Shown one piece after another: positions 16,527 to 26,132 of a stretch of 64,000 nucleotides of DNA (position 1 is its first letter; each line of letters starts with the position of its first letter). Under the pieces are notes generated by a model. That model did no database searches, was not told the DNA's origin, and saw only the letters and a program-made list of their open reading frames with translations. Made by a program: the position numbers and the translations under genes. Origin of the DNA: Paucibacter_B soli (GTDB lineage: Bacteria > Pseudomonadota > Gammaproteobacteria > Burkholderiales > Burkholderiaceae_C). The stretch is from positions 321,333 to 385,332 of the forward strand of contig NZ_JBBHJW010000005.1 in the NCBI RefSeq assembly GCF_037482845.1, given 5' to 3'.

Positions 16527-17151
16527 GCACCGCCTGGGTGCGGTCGCGCACGCCCATCTTGGAAAAAATCGCCGAGCAGTGGTTCTTGATCACGCCCTCG
16601 CTATTGCCCAAGAGGGTGGCGATCTCGGTGTTGGAGCGGCCGCTGGCCACCAGGCGCAGCACCTGCAGCTCCTTGGGGCTCAAGGGGTCGGGCTGCTCGG
16701 TGGCGCTGAAGGCGCGCTCCACATGGGTGCTCTGGCGCTCCATGCGTTCGGTGAGGGTGGGGCGCAGCGCGGTGCCGCCGGCGGCCACGTCGCGCAGCGC
16801 CTGCACCAGGGTGTCGGGGCTGATGGCCTTGAGCAGAAAGCCCTTGGCGCCGGCGCGCACTGCTTCGTCGAAAACCGCGGCGTCGTCGAAGGTGGTGAGC
16901 AGCACCACCGGAATCTTCAGCGCCCGCGCTGCCAGCGCGCGGATCAGGCCGGTGCCGTCCAGGCGCGGCATGCGCATGTCCGACAGGATCACATCGGGCT
17001 GCTCCTGCGCGATCAGCTCCAGCGCCTCGGCACCATCGGACGCCTCGCCAATGATGCGGATCTCCTCGTGCAGCGAGAGCAGGCCCTTGAGGCCTTCGCG
17101 CACCAGTTGCTGGTCTTCAACCAGCAGCACCTTGATTGCTTCAGCAGTCAT
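16498..17151 (-). CDS. NarL/LuxR-type response regulator
   Basis: 217 aa from the ATG at 17151; this start follows a good AAGGAG site seven bases upstream and gives the usual N-terminus (IKVLLVEDQQLVREGL). The receiver has the acidic pair E12/D13 and phospho-acceptor Asp58 (ILSDMRMPRLDG). The C-terminal LuxR-type helix-turn-helix reads LSPKELQVLRLVASGRSNTEIATLL and ends in the usual RTQAVLRAIDLGWI. The gene follows the NarX-type kinase gene at 17294-18553, its likely partner, although a 142-base gap with hairpins separates them. Targets are unknown. Confidence 0.93.
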   Translation of the reverse strand: MTAEAIKVLLVEDQQLVREGLKGLLSLHEEIRIIGEASDGAEALELIAQEQPDVILSDMRMPRLDGTGLIRALAARALKIPVVLLTTFDDAAVFDEAVRAGAKGFLLKAISPDTLVQALRDVAAGGTALRPTLTERMERQSTHVERAFSATEQPDPLSPKELQVLRLVASGRSNTEIATLLGNSEGVIKNHCSAIFSKMGVRDRTQAVLRAIDLGWI

Positions 17152-17198
17152 CTCAGTTCTCCTTGCCTCTTGGCGGCAATCTATTCGCACGAATCCGA

Positions 17199-17290
17199 TC
17201 AAGCCCAGCGGAGCCCGCGGATCCGGCTTTGCCGGTCCGACGGGCTTGCCCCCTTGAGGGGGCGCGCGCAGCGCGTAGGGGGAGGGCCGT
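17199..17290. repeat. GC-rich hairpin cluster between kinase and response-regulator genes
   Basis: Within 90 bases there are three nested or adjacent dyads: CCGGC/GCCGG (17223-17235), GCCCCCT/AGGGGGC (17248-17263) and GCGCGC/GCGCGT (about 17263-17275), with an outer AAGCCC/GGGCTT pair (17201-17206 with 17242-17247). The wording resembles intergenic repeats I recall from Burkholderiales genomes. It could stabilise or attenuate the two-gene message. Confidence 0.5.
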
Positions 17291-17293
17291 CAC

Positions 17294-18553
17294 CTATGCT
17301 CTCCTAGGACACATCAATTCGATCATGAAACCGGGGCTGTAGCGCAGCACCTGCATGCTGCCGGCGAGCTCGCCCATGCGCTCCTGCATGCCCTTGAGGC
17401 CATTGCCCTCGCGCAGCCTGGGGGCACCCTGGCCGTTGTCTTCGATGGTGACGCGCACGCGCTGTGCATCGCCCTCGCCCTGCACGCTCAGGCAGACCTC
17501 CACCTGGGTGGCGCGCGCATGGCGCACGCTGTTGGTCACCGCCTCCTGCACGCAGCGTAGCAGGGCATGGGCGGCGCGCGGCGAGAGGTCGCGCGCGGCC
17601 TCGTCCAGGCTGAGCGTGATCTGGGTGCTGGCAATGCCCTCGGCCAGGGTGTGGAGGGCGGTGCTGAGGTCGATGCAGGCCGAGTTGCGCTCGCGCGAGA
17701 CGGCGGCGCGCACGTCGTCCAGCAGATGCGCCGCGCCTTCGCGCGCCTTGCCCACGGCCTGCGCCGCGGCGGCGGGGTCGGCGCGCTGCAGCAGGGCCTC
17801 GCTGAGCTGCAGATGCAGGTTCAGCGCGGTGAGGTGGTGGCCCATCACATCGTGCAGCTCGCGTGCCATGCTCATGCGCTCGGCATAGCGCATCTGCTCC
17901 AGCTGCAGGCGTTCGCCGCTGTGCTTCTCGGCCAGCATGGCCTGCAGCCAGCGGCGCTTCTCCGCCTCGGCGGCGGCCATGCGGCCCAGGCCGAAGGCCA
18001 TGCCATGCAGGCCCACCATGGCCATCATCAGGCCCAGGCTGTTGACCCACCAGGGCGTGTCGCTGCGCAGCTGCTCCAGCAACTGGCCATCGCTGGGCAG
18101 CCACCAGTAGAGCGCCAGATTGATCGCCACCTGGCTGAGCGCAAACATGAAGGCGGCGCGCACGCGCAGCAGCACCGCCGCCAGCGCGGTGACCAGAAAG
18201 GGCAGGCCCGGCGTGACCGCCAGCGCCACCAGGTCCAGCAGCAGGATGCGCGGCAGGGCCTGAGGCGGCGGCTGGTCCATGCTGTTCTCGCGCGCCAGGC
18301 GCCAGAACTGGTAGGCAAACAGGCACACCAGGGTGAAGCTGGCCAGCACGATCAGCCGGTCGCCGGGCTCGCCACCGAAGCGCCGATAGAGATTGGCGAG
18401 CACGCCGTCATAGGCCTCGGTCTTGCGGCCCAGCAGTGCCCCGACGGTGGCGAACAGTTCCAGCAGGCAGACCGCCAACGCGGCAATGCGCAGCACGAAG
18501 GCGGGCTGCGCGATGCGGGCAAGCAGGCGGTCCAAGGCGTGGAGGGGGTTCAC
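17294..18553 (-). CDS. NarX/UhpB-type sensor histidine kinase (HisKA_3)
   Basis: 419 aa with a GTG start at 18553. About six membrane segments occupy residues 15-190. The HisKA_3 dimerisation helix has the phosphorylated His234 in ARELHDVMGHHLTALNLHLQ. The C-terminal HATPase_c carries the N-box VQEAVTNSVRHARA and G-box VTIEDNGQGAP and ends NGLKGMQERM. Kinases of this class pair with NarL-type regulators, and one follows directly downstream. The signal is unknown. The gene lies 67 bases after mnmA in the same direction. Confidence 0.92.
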   Translation of the reverse strand: MNPLHALDRLLARIAQPAFVLRIAALAVCLLELFATVGALLGRKTEAYDGVLANLYRRFGGEPGDRLIVLASFTLVCLFAYQFWRLARENSMDQPPPQALPRILLLDLVALAVTPGLPFLVTALAAVLLRVRAAFMFALSQVAINLALYWWLPSDGQLLEQLRSDTPWWVNSLGLMMAMVGLHGMAFGLGRMAAAEAEKRRWLQAMLAEKHSGERLQLEQMRYAERMSMARELHDVMGHHLTALNLHLQLSEALLQRADPAAAAQAVGKAREGAAHLLDDVRAAVSRERNSACIDLSTALHTLAEGIASTQITLSLDEAARDLSPRAAHALLRCVQEAVTNSVRHARATQVEVCLSVQGEGDAQRVRVTIEDNGQGAPRLREGNGLKGMQERMGELAGSMQVLRYSPGFMIELMCPRRA

Positions 18554-18620
18554 AGACGAAGGCGCGAATCTGCCACGGCGCGCAGGGTTGTGGATGTGCG
18601 CTTCGTCATGCTGATTCCCC

Positions 18621-19751
18621 TCAGATGGGTGGCGTCGCGATGGCCTCGGCGATCACGCCGCCGCCCAGGCAGACCTCGCCGTCGTAGAGCACCGCGCTCT
18701 GGCCCGGGGTGACGGCCCATTGCGGCTGCGCGAAATCGAGCCGGAACTGGCCCGGCGCGGGGCTCTCGGGCGTGAAGGCGCAGGCCGCATCGGCCTGGCG
18801 GTAGCGCGTCTTGGCGCCAAAACCTCCATAGACAGGCGGGCGACCGGTCCAGGAGATGTCGTCGGCGATCAGGCCGTGGCTCAGCAGCCAGGGATGCTCA
18901 TGCCCTTGCACCACATAGAGGGTGTTGCTCTGCATGTCCTTGCGTGCCACGAACCAGGGTGCGTGTTGGCCACCGCCGCGCGGGCTGCCCTTCTCCTTCA
19001 CGCCGCCAATGCCCAGGCCCTGGCGCTGGCCCAGGGTGTAGAAGGACAGGCCGACATGCTCGCCCAGCTTGCGGCCGCGCTCGTCCTTGATCGGGCCGGG
19101 CTGGTGCGCCAGATAGCGGTTCAGGAATTCGCGGAAGGGCCGCTCGCCGATGAAGCAGATGCCGGTCGAGTCCTTTTTCCTGGCGTTGGGCAGGCCGATC
19201 TCCTCGGCGATGCGGCGCACCTCGGTCTTGGCCAGCTCGCCCACCGGGAACAGGGTCTTGGCCAACTGCGCCTGGTTCAAGCGGTGCAGGAAGTAGCTCT
19301 GGTCCTTGAGTGGATCCAGGCCTTTCAGCAACTGCACCTGTCCGCCCTGCTCGCGCACGCGGGCGTAATGCCCGGTGGCAATCTTCTCGGCCCCGAGCCG
19401 CATCGCATGGTCGAGAAAGGCCTTGAACTTGATCTCGGCATTGCACAACACATCCGGGTTGGGCGTGCGGCCGGCCTGGTATTCGCGCAGGAAGGCGGCG
19501 AACACGCGGTCCTTGTAGTCGGCCGCGAAGTTCACATGCTCGATCTCGATGCCGATCACATCGGCCACCGCGGCGGCGTCGACGAAGTCGATGTTGGACG
19601 AGCAGTATTCGCCGTCGTCATCGTCTTCCCAGTTCTTCATGAAGATGCCCACCACCTCGTGGCCGGCCTGCTTCAGCAGCCAGGCGCTGACGGCGGAATC
19701 CACGCCGCCGGACAGGCCGACGACGATGCGTTGTTTCTGCGCGGAACTCAT
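18621..19751 (-). CDS. mnmA: tRNA-specific 2-thiouridylase
   Basis: 376 aa from the ATG at 19751. It makes 2-thiouridine at the wobble position 34 of tRNA(Lys), tRNA(Glu) and tRNA(Gln), taking sulfur from the TusE relay. The PP-loop SGGVDS is at 14-19. The two catalytic cysteines are in NPDVLCNAEIKF and in STGICFIGERPFR, both intact. The length matches the family. The frame is open 14 codons upstream, but the chosen start leads directly into the PP-loop strand. A NudJ-type gene is nearby, as in enterobacteria, but a solute-binding protein gene lies between. Confidence 0.97.
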   Translation of the reverse strand: MSSAQKQRIVVGLSGGVDSAVSAWLLKQAGHEVVGIFMKNWEDDDDGEYCSSNIDFVDAAAVADVIGIEIEHVNFAADYKDRVFAAFLREYQAGRTPNPDVLCNAEIKFKAFLDHAMRLGAEKIATGHYARVREQGGQVQLLKGLDPLKDQSYFLHRLNQAQLAKTLFPVGELAKTEVRRIAEEIGLPNARKKDSTGICFIGERPFREFLNRYLAHQPGPIKDERGRKLGEHVGLSFYTLGQRQGLGIGGVKEKGSPRGGGQHAPWFVARKDMQSNTLYVVQGHEHPWLLSHGLIADDISWTGRPPVYGGFGAKTRYRQADAACAFTPESPAPGQFRLDFAQPQWAVTPGQSAVLYDGEVCLGGGVIAEAIATPPI

Positions 19752-19815
19752 GGGGGCGGATTGTCCCGCATAGGCGGACGGCGGTCTTGCCAAGGGGCTT
19801 GGGGCCCCTGTCTAT

Positions 19816-20559
19816 TCAGTCGACCGGATGCTGGCGCATATAGGCCTGCAGTGCGGCCTGGCGTATGGCGTCCAGCTCGCCGCTTGCCTGCAGCTTTTGC
19901 AGCACGGCCGCCAGGCGCGGCACGAGCTCGACATGCCGGCCGCTCAGGTAGTGATAGAGCAAATGCTCTTCCAGCGCCTGCTCCAGCCGTCTGAGCTTGC
20001 CCAGACGCCGCAAGGGCGGGGCCTGGTCGGGTTCGGTACAAAGGGCCAGGTCGGCGATGCCGGCATCCAGCAGCCTGAAGAGTTCGTTCACCGAGCCCGC
20101 CTCAACGCGCCGCGCGCCGGCCGGCAGCATCTGCTCAATGCGCAGCACGCCGCGCTGATACGCCACCCGCAGGCCCTGCAGCTGCGCCCAATCCTGTGGC
20201 TGCGCGAGCTTGGCGTCGTAGGTGTAGATGCGCACGGCCGAGGCATTGATGGGAGGGGCCACGCGCAACAGCCCTGGATGCGTCGTGGCGACATCGCGTA
20301 CGCGATGCAGATTGCCGTCGAGCTCGCCGGCCAGCAAGGCTTGCAGCGCGCGCCGGTTGGGCAGCGCGACAAACTCCAGTGGCTGGCCAAGTTCCGCATA
20401 AGCGCGGCTCAGCACGGCCTCGCTGACGGCGGTGAGCGGATCGGAGTCGCGATCCCAGCTGCCTATGCGCAGCGGCAAGACCTGGGCCAGGGCGCTGCTG
20501 CAATAGCAACAACACAGCAGCGCCAGGATGGTGAGGAGGCGCGGTCGCAGTGCAGGCAT
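19816..20559 (-). CDS. Periplasmic solute-binding protein, family 3 (amino-acid type)
   Basis: 247 aa. Signal peptide with an unusual Cys cluster (LLTILALLCCCYCSSALAQ). The mature part has the family-3 pattern: an early substrate-binding loop (RIGSWDRDSDPLTAVSEAVLSRAYAELGQ), then LEFVALPNRRALQALLAGELDGNLHRVRD and a two-lobe hinge (INASAVRIYTYD, LRVAYQRGVL). Proteins of this shape without a neighbouring permease are often stand-alone periplasmic sensors or orphan binding proteins. No transport genes are adjacent: nudJ lies upstream and mnmA downstream. Substrate unknown. Confidence 0.82.
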   Translation of the reverse strand: MPALRPRLLTILALLCCCYCSSALAQVLPLRIGSWDRDSDPLTAVSEAVLSRAYAELGQPLEFVALPNRRALQALLAGELDGNLHRVRDVATTHPGLLRVAPPINASAVRIYTYDAKLAQPQDWAQLQGLRVAYQRGVLRIEQMLPAGARRVEAGSVNELFRLLDAGIADLALCTEPDQAPPLRRLGKLRRLEQALEEHLLYHYLSGRHVELVPRLAAVLQKLQASGELDAIRQAALQAYMRQHPVD

Positions 20560-20630
20560 GGTGTTGGCTCGGGCTGGGTGTGAGCGCCCGTTCGTTTCCT
20601 CATGAGTGTCGCAGCCTCGCGGGCAGCCAG

Positions 20631-21116
20631 CTAGGGCTGGTACAGCGAGCCATCCACATGCACCGCATCCAGCGGCAGGCGCCGGCCGGCCAGATGGTCT
20701 TCCACACAGCGCAGCACCAGCGGGCTGCGATGGTGCGCGGCCGTGCTGCGCAATTCCTCGACCGTCATCCAGAGCGTGCGTACGATGCCATGGTCCAGGG
20801 CCCGGCCCGGAATGGGCGCGCCCACCCGGCCGCTATAGGCCAGGCGCAGATAGGTCACGTCCTCCTGCCGCGCGGGCCGCGTGAAGCGCGCCATATAGAG
20901 ACCCAGCAAGGCCTCGGGCACGAAGGCGCGCGCCGTTTCTTCCAGCGCCTCGCGCACCACGCCTTCAAGTGGCGACTCGCCCGGCTCCAGGTGGCCGGCC
21001 GGGTTGTTGAGCATCAACCCTTCGGGCGTCTCTTCTTCCACCAGCAGGAAACGGCCGCCTTCCTCGATCACCGCCGCGACCGTGACGCTGGGTTTCCATC
21101 GCACTTCGTTGTTCAT
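20631..21116 (-). CDS. nudJ: NUDIX hydrolase, NudJ-type phosphatase
   Basis: 161 aa. The Nudix box runs from Gly41 to about Ala62 (GHLEPGES, then REALEET) with Glu47, Arg55, Glu56, Glu59 and Glu60 in place. The motif Gly near its end is replaced by Ala. Start (KPSVTVAAVIEEGGRFLLVEEE) and end (RSPLVLRCVEDHLAGRRLPLDAV) match E. coli NudJ, which removes phosphate from thiamin-pyrophosphate precursors and nucleoside di/triphosphates. E. coli nudJ is next to mnmA; here it is two genes away, which supports the call. It is divergent from pntAA with 110 bases between. Confidence 0.87.
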   Translation of the reverse strand: MNNEVRWKPSVTVAAVIEEGGRFLLVEEETPEGLMLNNPAGHLEPGESPLEGVVREALEETARAFVPEALLGLYMARFTRPARQEDVTYLRLAYSGRVGAPIPGRALDHGIVRTLWMTVEELRSTAAHHRSPLVLRCVEDHLAGRRLPLDAVHVDGSLYQP

Positions 21117-21226
21117 GAACTGTCTCTTTCGCGCTTGTACGGGTGTCGAATGACATGCCTATTGTGTAAGCTCGCCGCCAGCTACCCGTATCCAGACGTT
21201 CCCAGGCCGCAAGGCGAGGAGGATTC

Positions 21227-22357
21227 ATGCAGATAGGTGTCCCGCGCGAGAGCGCGGCCTCAGAGACCCGTGTGGCGCTCACGCCCGAGACGGCCAAGAA
21301 GCTGAAAAGCCAGGGTCATGTCTTGCGTGTGGAGAGCGGCGCCGGCCTCGCGGCCAGCATCACCGACGAGGCCTATGTGGCCGCGGGTGCCGAGATCACC
21401 GACCGCGCCGGGGCGCTGGGCGCCGAGCTGGTGCTGAAGGTGAGGAGCCCGAATGCCGAGGAGTTGGCGCTGATGAAGCCCGGCTGTGCCCTGGTGGGCA
21501 TGCTGAATCCCTTCGACAAGCCCGGCCTGCAGGCCCTGGCCACGGCCGGCCTGACCAGCTTTGCGCTCGAGGCCGCGCCGCGCACCACGCGCGCGCAGAG
21601 CATGGACGTGCTGTCCAGCCAGGCCAATATCGCCGGCTACAAGGCGGTGATGATCGCGGCGGACCGCTATCAGCGCTTCTTCCCCATGCTGATGACGGCC
21701 GCGGGCACCGTGAAGGCGGCGCGTGTGGTGGTGCTGGGCGTGGGCGTGGCGGGCCTGCAGGCGATTGCCACCGCCAAGCGCCTGGGCGCGGTGATCGAGG
21801 CCTCAGATGTACGGCCCTCGGTGAAGGAGCAGGTCGAGTCGCTGGGCGCCAAGTTCATCGAGGTGCCTTACGAGACCGCAGAGGAAAAGGAAGCGGCCGA
21901 GGGCGTGGGCGGTTATGCCAAGCCGATGCCGCCGAGCTGGCTGGCGCGCCAGCAGGCCGAGGTGGCCAAGCGCGTGGCGCAGGCCGATGTGGTGATCACC
22001 ACCGCCCTGATCCCGGGCCGCGCCGCGCCGGTGCTGGTGAGCGAGGAAATGGTCAGGAGCATGAAGCCGGGTTCGGTGATCGTGGACCTGGCGGCCGGCA
22101 AGGGCCCCGAGGGCCGCGGCGGCAACTGCCCGCTCACCGAAACCGACCAGACCGTGGTCAAGCATGGCGTGACCCTGGTGGGCGAGACCAATCTGGCCGC
22201 ACTCGTCGCGGCCGATGCCTCGGCCCTCTATGCCCGCAATGTGCTGGACTTCCTCAAGCTCGTGATCAGCAAGGACGGCGCCTTCCAGGTGCCCATGGAT
22301 GACGACATCGTCGTCGCCTGCCTGATGACGCAAGACGGACAAGTGAAGCGAGCCTGA
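21227..22357 (+). CDS. pntAA: Proton-translocating NAD(P) transhydrogenase, subunit alpha part 1
   Basis: 376 aa; ribosome site GAGGAGG just upstream. This is domain I, the soluble NAD(H)-binding part: the family start GVPRESAASETRVALTPE, a conserved SFALEAAPRTTRAQSMDVLSSQANIAGY region written in two blocks, and a Rossmann glycine loop (VLGVGVAGLQAIATAKRLGA). In enterobacteria the alpha subunit is one chain; here it is split, as in Rhodospirillum and many betaproteobacteria. The enzyme couples hydride transfer between NADH and NADP+ to proton entry, supplying NADPH. The pntAB gene follows with a one-base gap. Confidence 0.96.
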   Translation: MQIGVPRESAASETRVALTPETAKKLKSQGHVLRVESGAGLAASITDEAYVAAGAEITDRAGALGAELVLKVRSPNAEELALMKPGCALVGMLNPFDKPGLQALATAGLTSFALEAAPRTTRAQSMDVLSSQANIAGYKAVMIAADRYQRFFPMLMTAAGTVKAARVVVLGVGVAGLQAIATAKRLGAVIEASDVRPSVKEQVESLGAKFIEVPYETAEEKEAAEGVGGYAKPMPPSWLARQQAEVAKRVAQADVVITTALIPGRAAPVLVSEEMVRSMKPGSVIVDLAAGKGPEGRGGNCPLTETDQTVVKHGVTLVGETNLAALVAADASALYARNVLDFLKLVISKDGAFQVPMDDDIVVACLMTQDGQVKRA

Positions 22358-22358
22358 T

Positions 22359-22669
22359 ATGGACACCGTATCTCCCACCCTGATCAATCTGATCATCTTC
22401 GTGCTGGCGATCTACGTCGGCTACCACGTGGTCTGGAATGTCACGCCGGCGCTGCACACGCCGCTGATGGCGGTCACCAACGCGATCTCGGCCATCGTCA
22501 TCGTCGGCGCCATGCTGGCCGCGGCGCTCACCGAGACCGACCTCGGCAAGTTCATGGGCACCTTGGCGGTGGCGCTGGCAGCCGTCAATGTGTTCGGCGG
22601 CTTCCTGGTGACGCGGCGCATGCTGGAGATGTTCCGCAAGAAGGATAAGAAGCAAGCGGAGGCCAAGCA

Positions 22670-22673
<4 letters not shown>
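22359..22673 (+). CDS. pntAB: Proton-translocating NAD(P) transhydrogenase, subunit alpha part 2
   Basis: 104 aa with three or four hydrophobic segments (LINLIIFVLAIYVGYHVVW, AISAIVIVGAMLAAALT, LAVALAAVNVFGGFLVTRRML). It is the membrane part of the split alpha subunit, helping form the proton channel. It ends in a basic tail (FRKKDKKQAEAKQ). It overlaps pntB by four bases (ATGA at 22670-22673), so translation is probably coupled and subunit amounts balanced. Confidence 0.95.
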
Positions 22674-24094
<1,421 letters not shown>

Positions 24095-24099
24095 CGGCG

Positions 24100-26055
24100 A
24101 TGGGCGCTGGTGCCTGGGAGCCGGAGGCCACAAGCGCCACCGCCCCAGCGCGCCGGCTGGGTGGTTGGGCGCAGCTGGCGCTGGCCATGCTGCTGCCGGT
24201 CCTGCTGATGCTGGGCCTGCATGCACTCTCGCAGCGCTACAACACCGCGCTGCCGCCCGAGGTCTTGCGCCTCAGCCAGGCCTGGCAGTTCGCCGACGAC
24301 AGCGAACTGCTGCCGGCGCGAGCGCCTGAACACGCGCGCCTCGTGACGCTGCCGTTTGCGCAGTCGCAGCTCAGGGGCGCGACCCTGGGTGCGAACTGGC
24401 TGCTGCTGGACTTCGAGCTCGGCCAGCCGGCGCAGACGCCGTTTCTGCTGAGCCTGCAGCACCGCCCCAGCGTCACCGCCTACCTGGACGGCGAGTTGCT
24501 CGCCTACTCCAGCGTGGGCGACGAGGTCGAGATCGCGCAGCGCGGCCTGATGCTGGGCAGCCGCAACCTGCTGGTAAATGTGCCGCCTTCGATGCTCGAG
24601 GCGGGGCCGCATCGGCTTGCGCTGCGCCTGTTCGCGCCGGGCTTCGAGGGCAGCAACCTCTCGCCGGTCTTGCTGGGGCCGGCCGAGGCGGTGCGCAGCC
24701 TGCAGGAAAGCCGGCGCGCCTGGCAGGGCGCGCGCCTGGTCACCGCGCTCAGCGGCCTCATCATCGGCCTGTTCCTGCTGATGGTCTGGCTGGCGCTGCG
24801 CCAGGAATGGCTGAACGGCGTGACCGGCATCTACTGCCTGCTGGCGGCCCTGCTGCTGCTGCCCTATCTGGCGGGCGCGCCGCTGCTGCCGGCGCCCTGG
24901 TGGCGCATGCTGCTGGACGCCGCCGACGTGATCTCCAAGGCGCTGATGCTGTTCCTGGTGGCGAAGCTGCTGGGCTGGCCGACGCGCTGGCCGCAGCGCC
25001 TTGCGCTGGCCTATGCCTTGCTGGGCCTGCCGCTGGACCTCTGGGCCGCCCATGCGGGGCTGGCCTGGACCGATTTCTCGCAGCCCTGGCCCTGGTGGGC
25101 GCTGGGCAGCCGCAGCATCGTCTTGCTGGTGGCTTGGGCGCTGGCGCTGCGCGCCGCCTGGCGCAGCGGCCGCCCGGTGCTGGGCATGGGTGCGGCGGTG
25201 GTGGGCCTGTCGGTGCTGGCCTGGATGTATGTGAGTTATTTCGCCCTGCTGGAGCGCGAGCGCTTCAGCGTGGTGGACGTGAATGTGGTAGGTTATGCCT
25301 GCCTCATCATGATGGCCGGCTTTGCGCTGCAGCGCCGCTTCGTGCATTCCTTGCGCGCCCAGAACCAGGCGCGCGCCGAGCTGGAGGCGGCGCTGGCGCA
25401 GCGCAGCGCCGAGCTGGAGGCACGTTACCGGGAGCTGCAGCACAGCGAGCAGCTGCGCAGCGCGGCCGAGGAGCGCGAGCGCCTCTTGCAGGAGATGCAC
25501 GACGGCCTGGGTTCGCAGCTGCTGATGGCCAAGCTGGGCGCCGAACAGGGCATGGACCGCGAGACCCTCAGCCGCCTGCTCGACGATTGCGTGGACGAGA
25601 TGCGCCTCACCGTCGACGCCCTGGCCATCAACGATGGCGATCTGAGCCTGCTGCTGGCCAACTTCCGCCACCGCATGGGCAAGCGCCTGGGCGCTGCGGG
25701 CCTGGAAGTGGACTGGCAGCTGGGCGACACGCCCGCACTGCCGCGCCTGATGGGCACGCATGGCCGCGATCTGGTGCGCATCGTGCAGGAGGCGCTCAGC
25801 AATGTGCTGCACCATGCCCAGGCCACGCGCGTGCGCTTTCGCACCCGGCTGACCGAGGATGGCGGCGCGGTGCTGCTGAGCATCAACGACAACGGTCGCG
25901 GTCTGCCCGAGGCACCGCGCGCCGGCCAGGGCCTGCGCAATATGCGCAAGCGCGCGCAGCGCATCGGCGCCGAGATCGCATGGCGGCCGGGCGAGGAGGG
26001 TGGCTGCGAGCTGTGCCTGTTGATACCGGTGGCGCCACTCGAGCGTGCGCTCTAA
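24100..26055 (+). CDS. Membrane sensor histidine kinase without adjacent regulator
   Basis: 651 aa. One N-terminal helix, then about 170 residues of periplasmic, jelly-roll-like sequence (ANWLLLDFELGQPAQTPFLL, TAYLDGELL) resembling the extracellular part of 7TM-DISM sensors. Seven or so helices follow (210-415), then a coiled coil (QNQARAELEAALAQRSAELEARY). The phospho-acceptor is His467 in LLQEMHDGLGSQLL. The HATPase_c domain has the N-box VQEALSNVLHHAQA and G-box INDNGRGLP. No response regulator gene is nearby. It starts five bases after pntB, so co-expression with transhydrogenase is likely. The ligand and partner are unknown. Confidence 0.9.
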   Translation: MGAGAWEPEATSATAPARRLGGWAQLALAMLLPVLLMLGLHALSQRYNTALPPEVLRLSQAWQFADDSELLPARAPEHARLVTLPFAQSQLRGATLGANWLLLDFELGQPAQTPFLLSLQHRPSVTAYLDGELLAYSSVGDEVEIAQRGLMLGSRNLLVNVPPSMLEAGPHRLALRLFAPGFEGSNLSPVLLGPAEAVRSLQESRRAWQGARLVTALSGLIIGLFLLMVWLALRQEWLNGVTGIYCLLAALLLLPYLAGAPLLPAPWWRMLLDAADVISKALMLFLVAKLLGWPTRWPQRLALAYALLGLPLDLWAAHAGLAWTDFSQPWPWWALGSRSIVLLVAWALALRAAWRSGRPVLGMGAAVVGLSVLAWMYVSYFALLERERFSVVDVNVVGYACLIMMAGFALQRRFVHSLRAQNQARAELEAALAQRSAELEARYRELQHSEQLRSAAEERERLLQEMHDGLGSQLLMAKLGAEQGMDRETLSRLLDDCVDEMRLTVDALAINDGDLSLLLANFRHRMGKRLGAAGLEVDWQLGDTPALPRLMGTHGRDLVRIVQEALSNVLHHAQATRVRFRTRLTEDGGAVLLSINDNGRGLPEAPRAGQGLRNMRKRAQRIGAEIAWRPGEEGGCELCLLIPVAPLERAL

Positions 26056-26132
26056 AGAGCGCTATCGAATCCCCTGATGCTGCGGGCCGCAGCCATGGCC
26101 GAGAATGCGCCCACCGTACTGGAGACAAAGCG

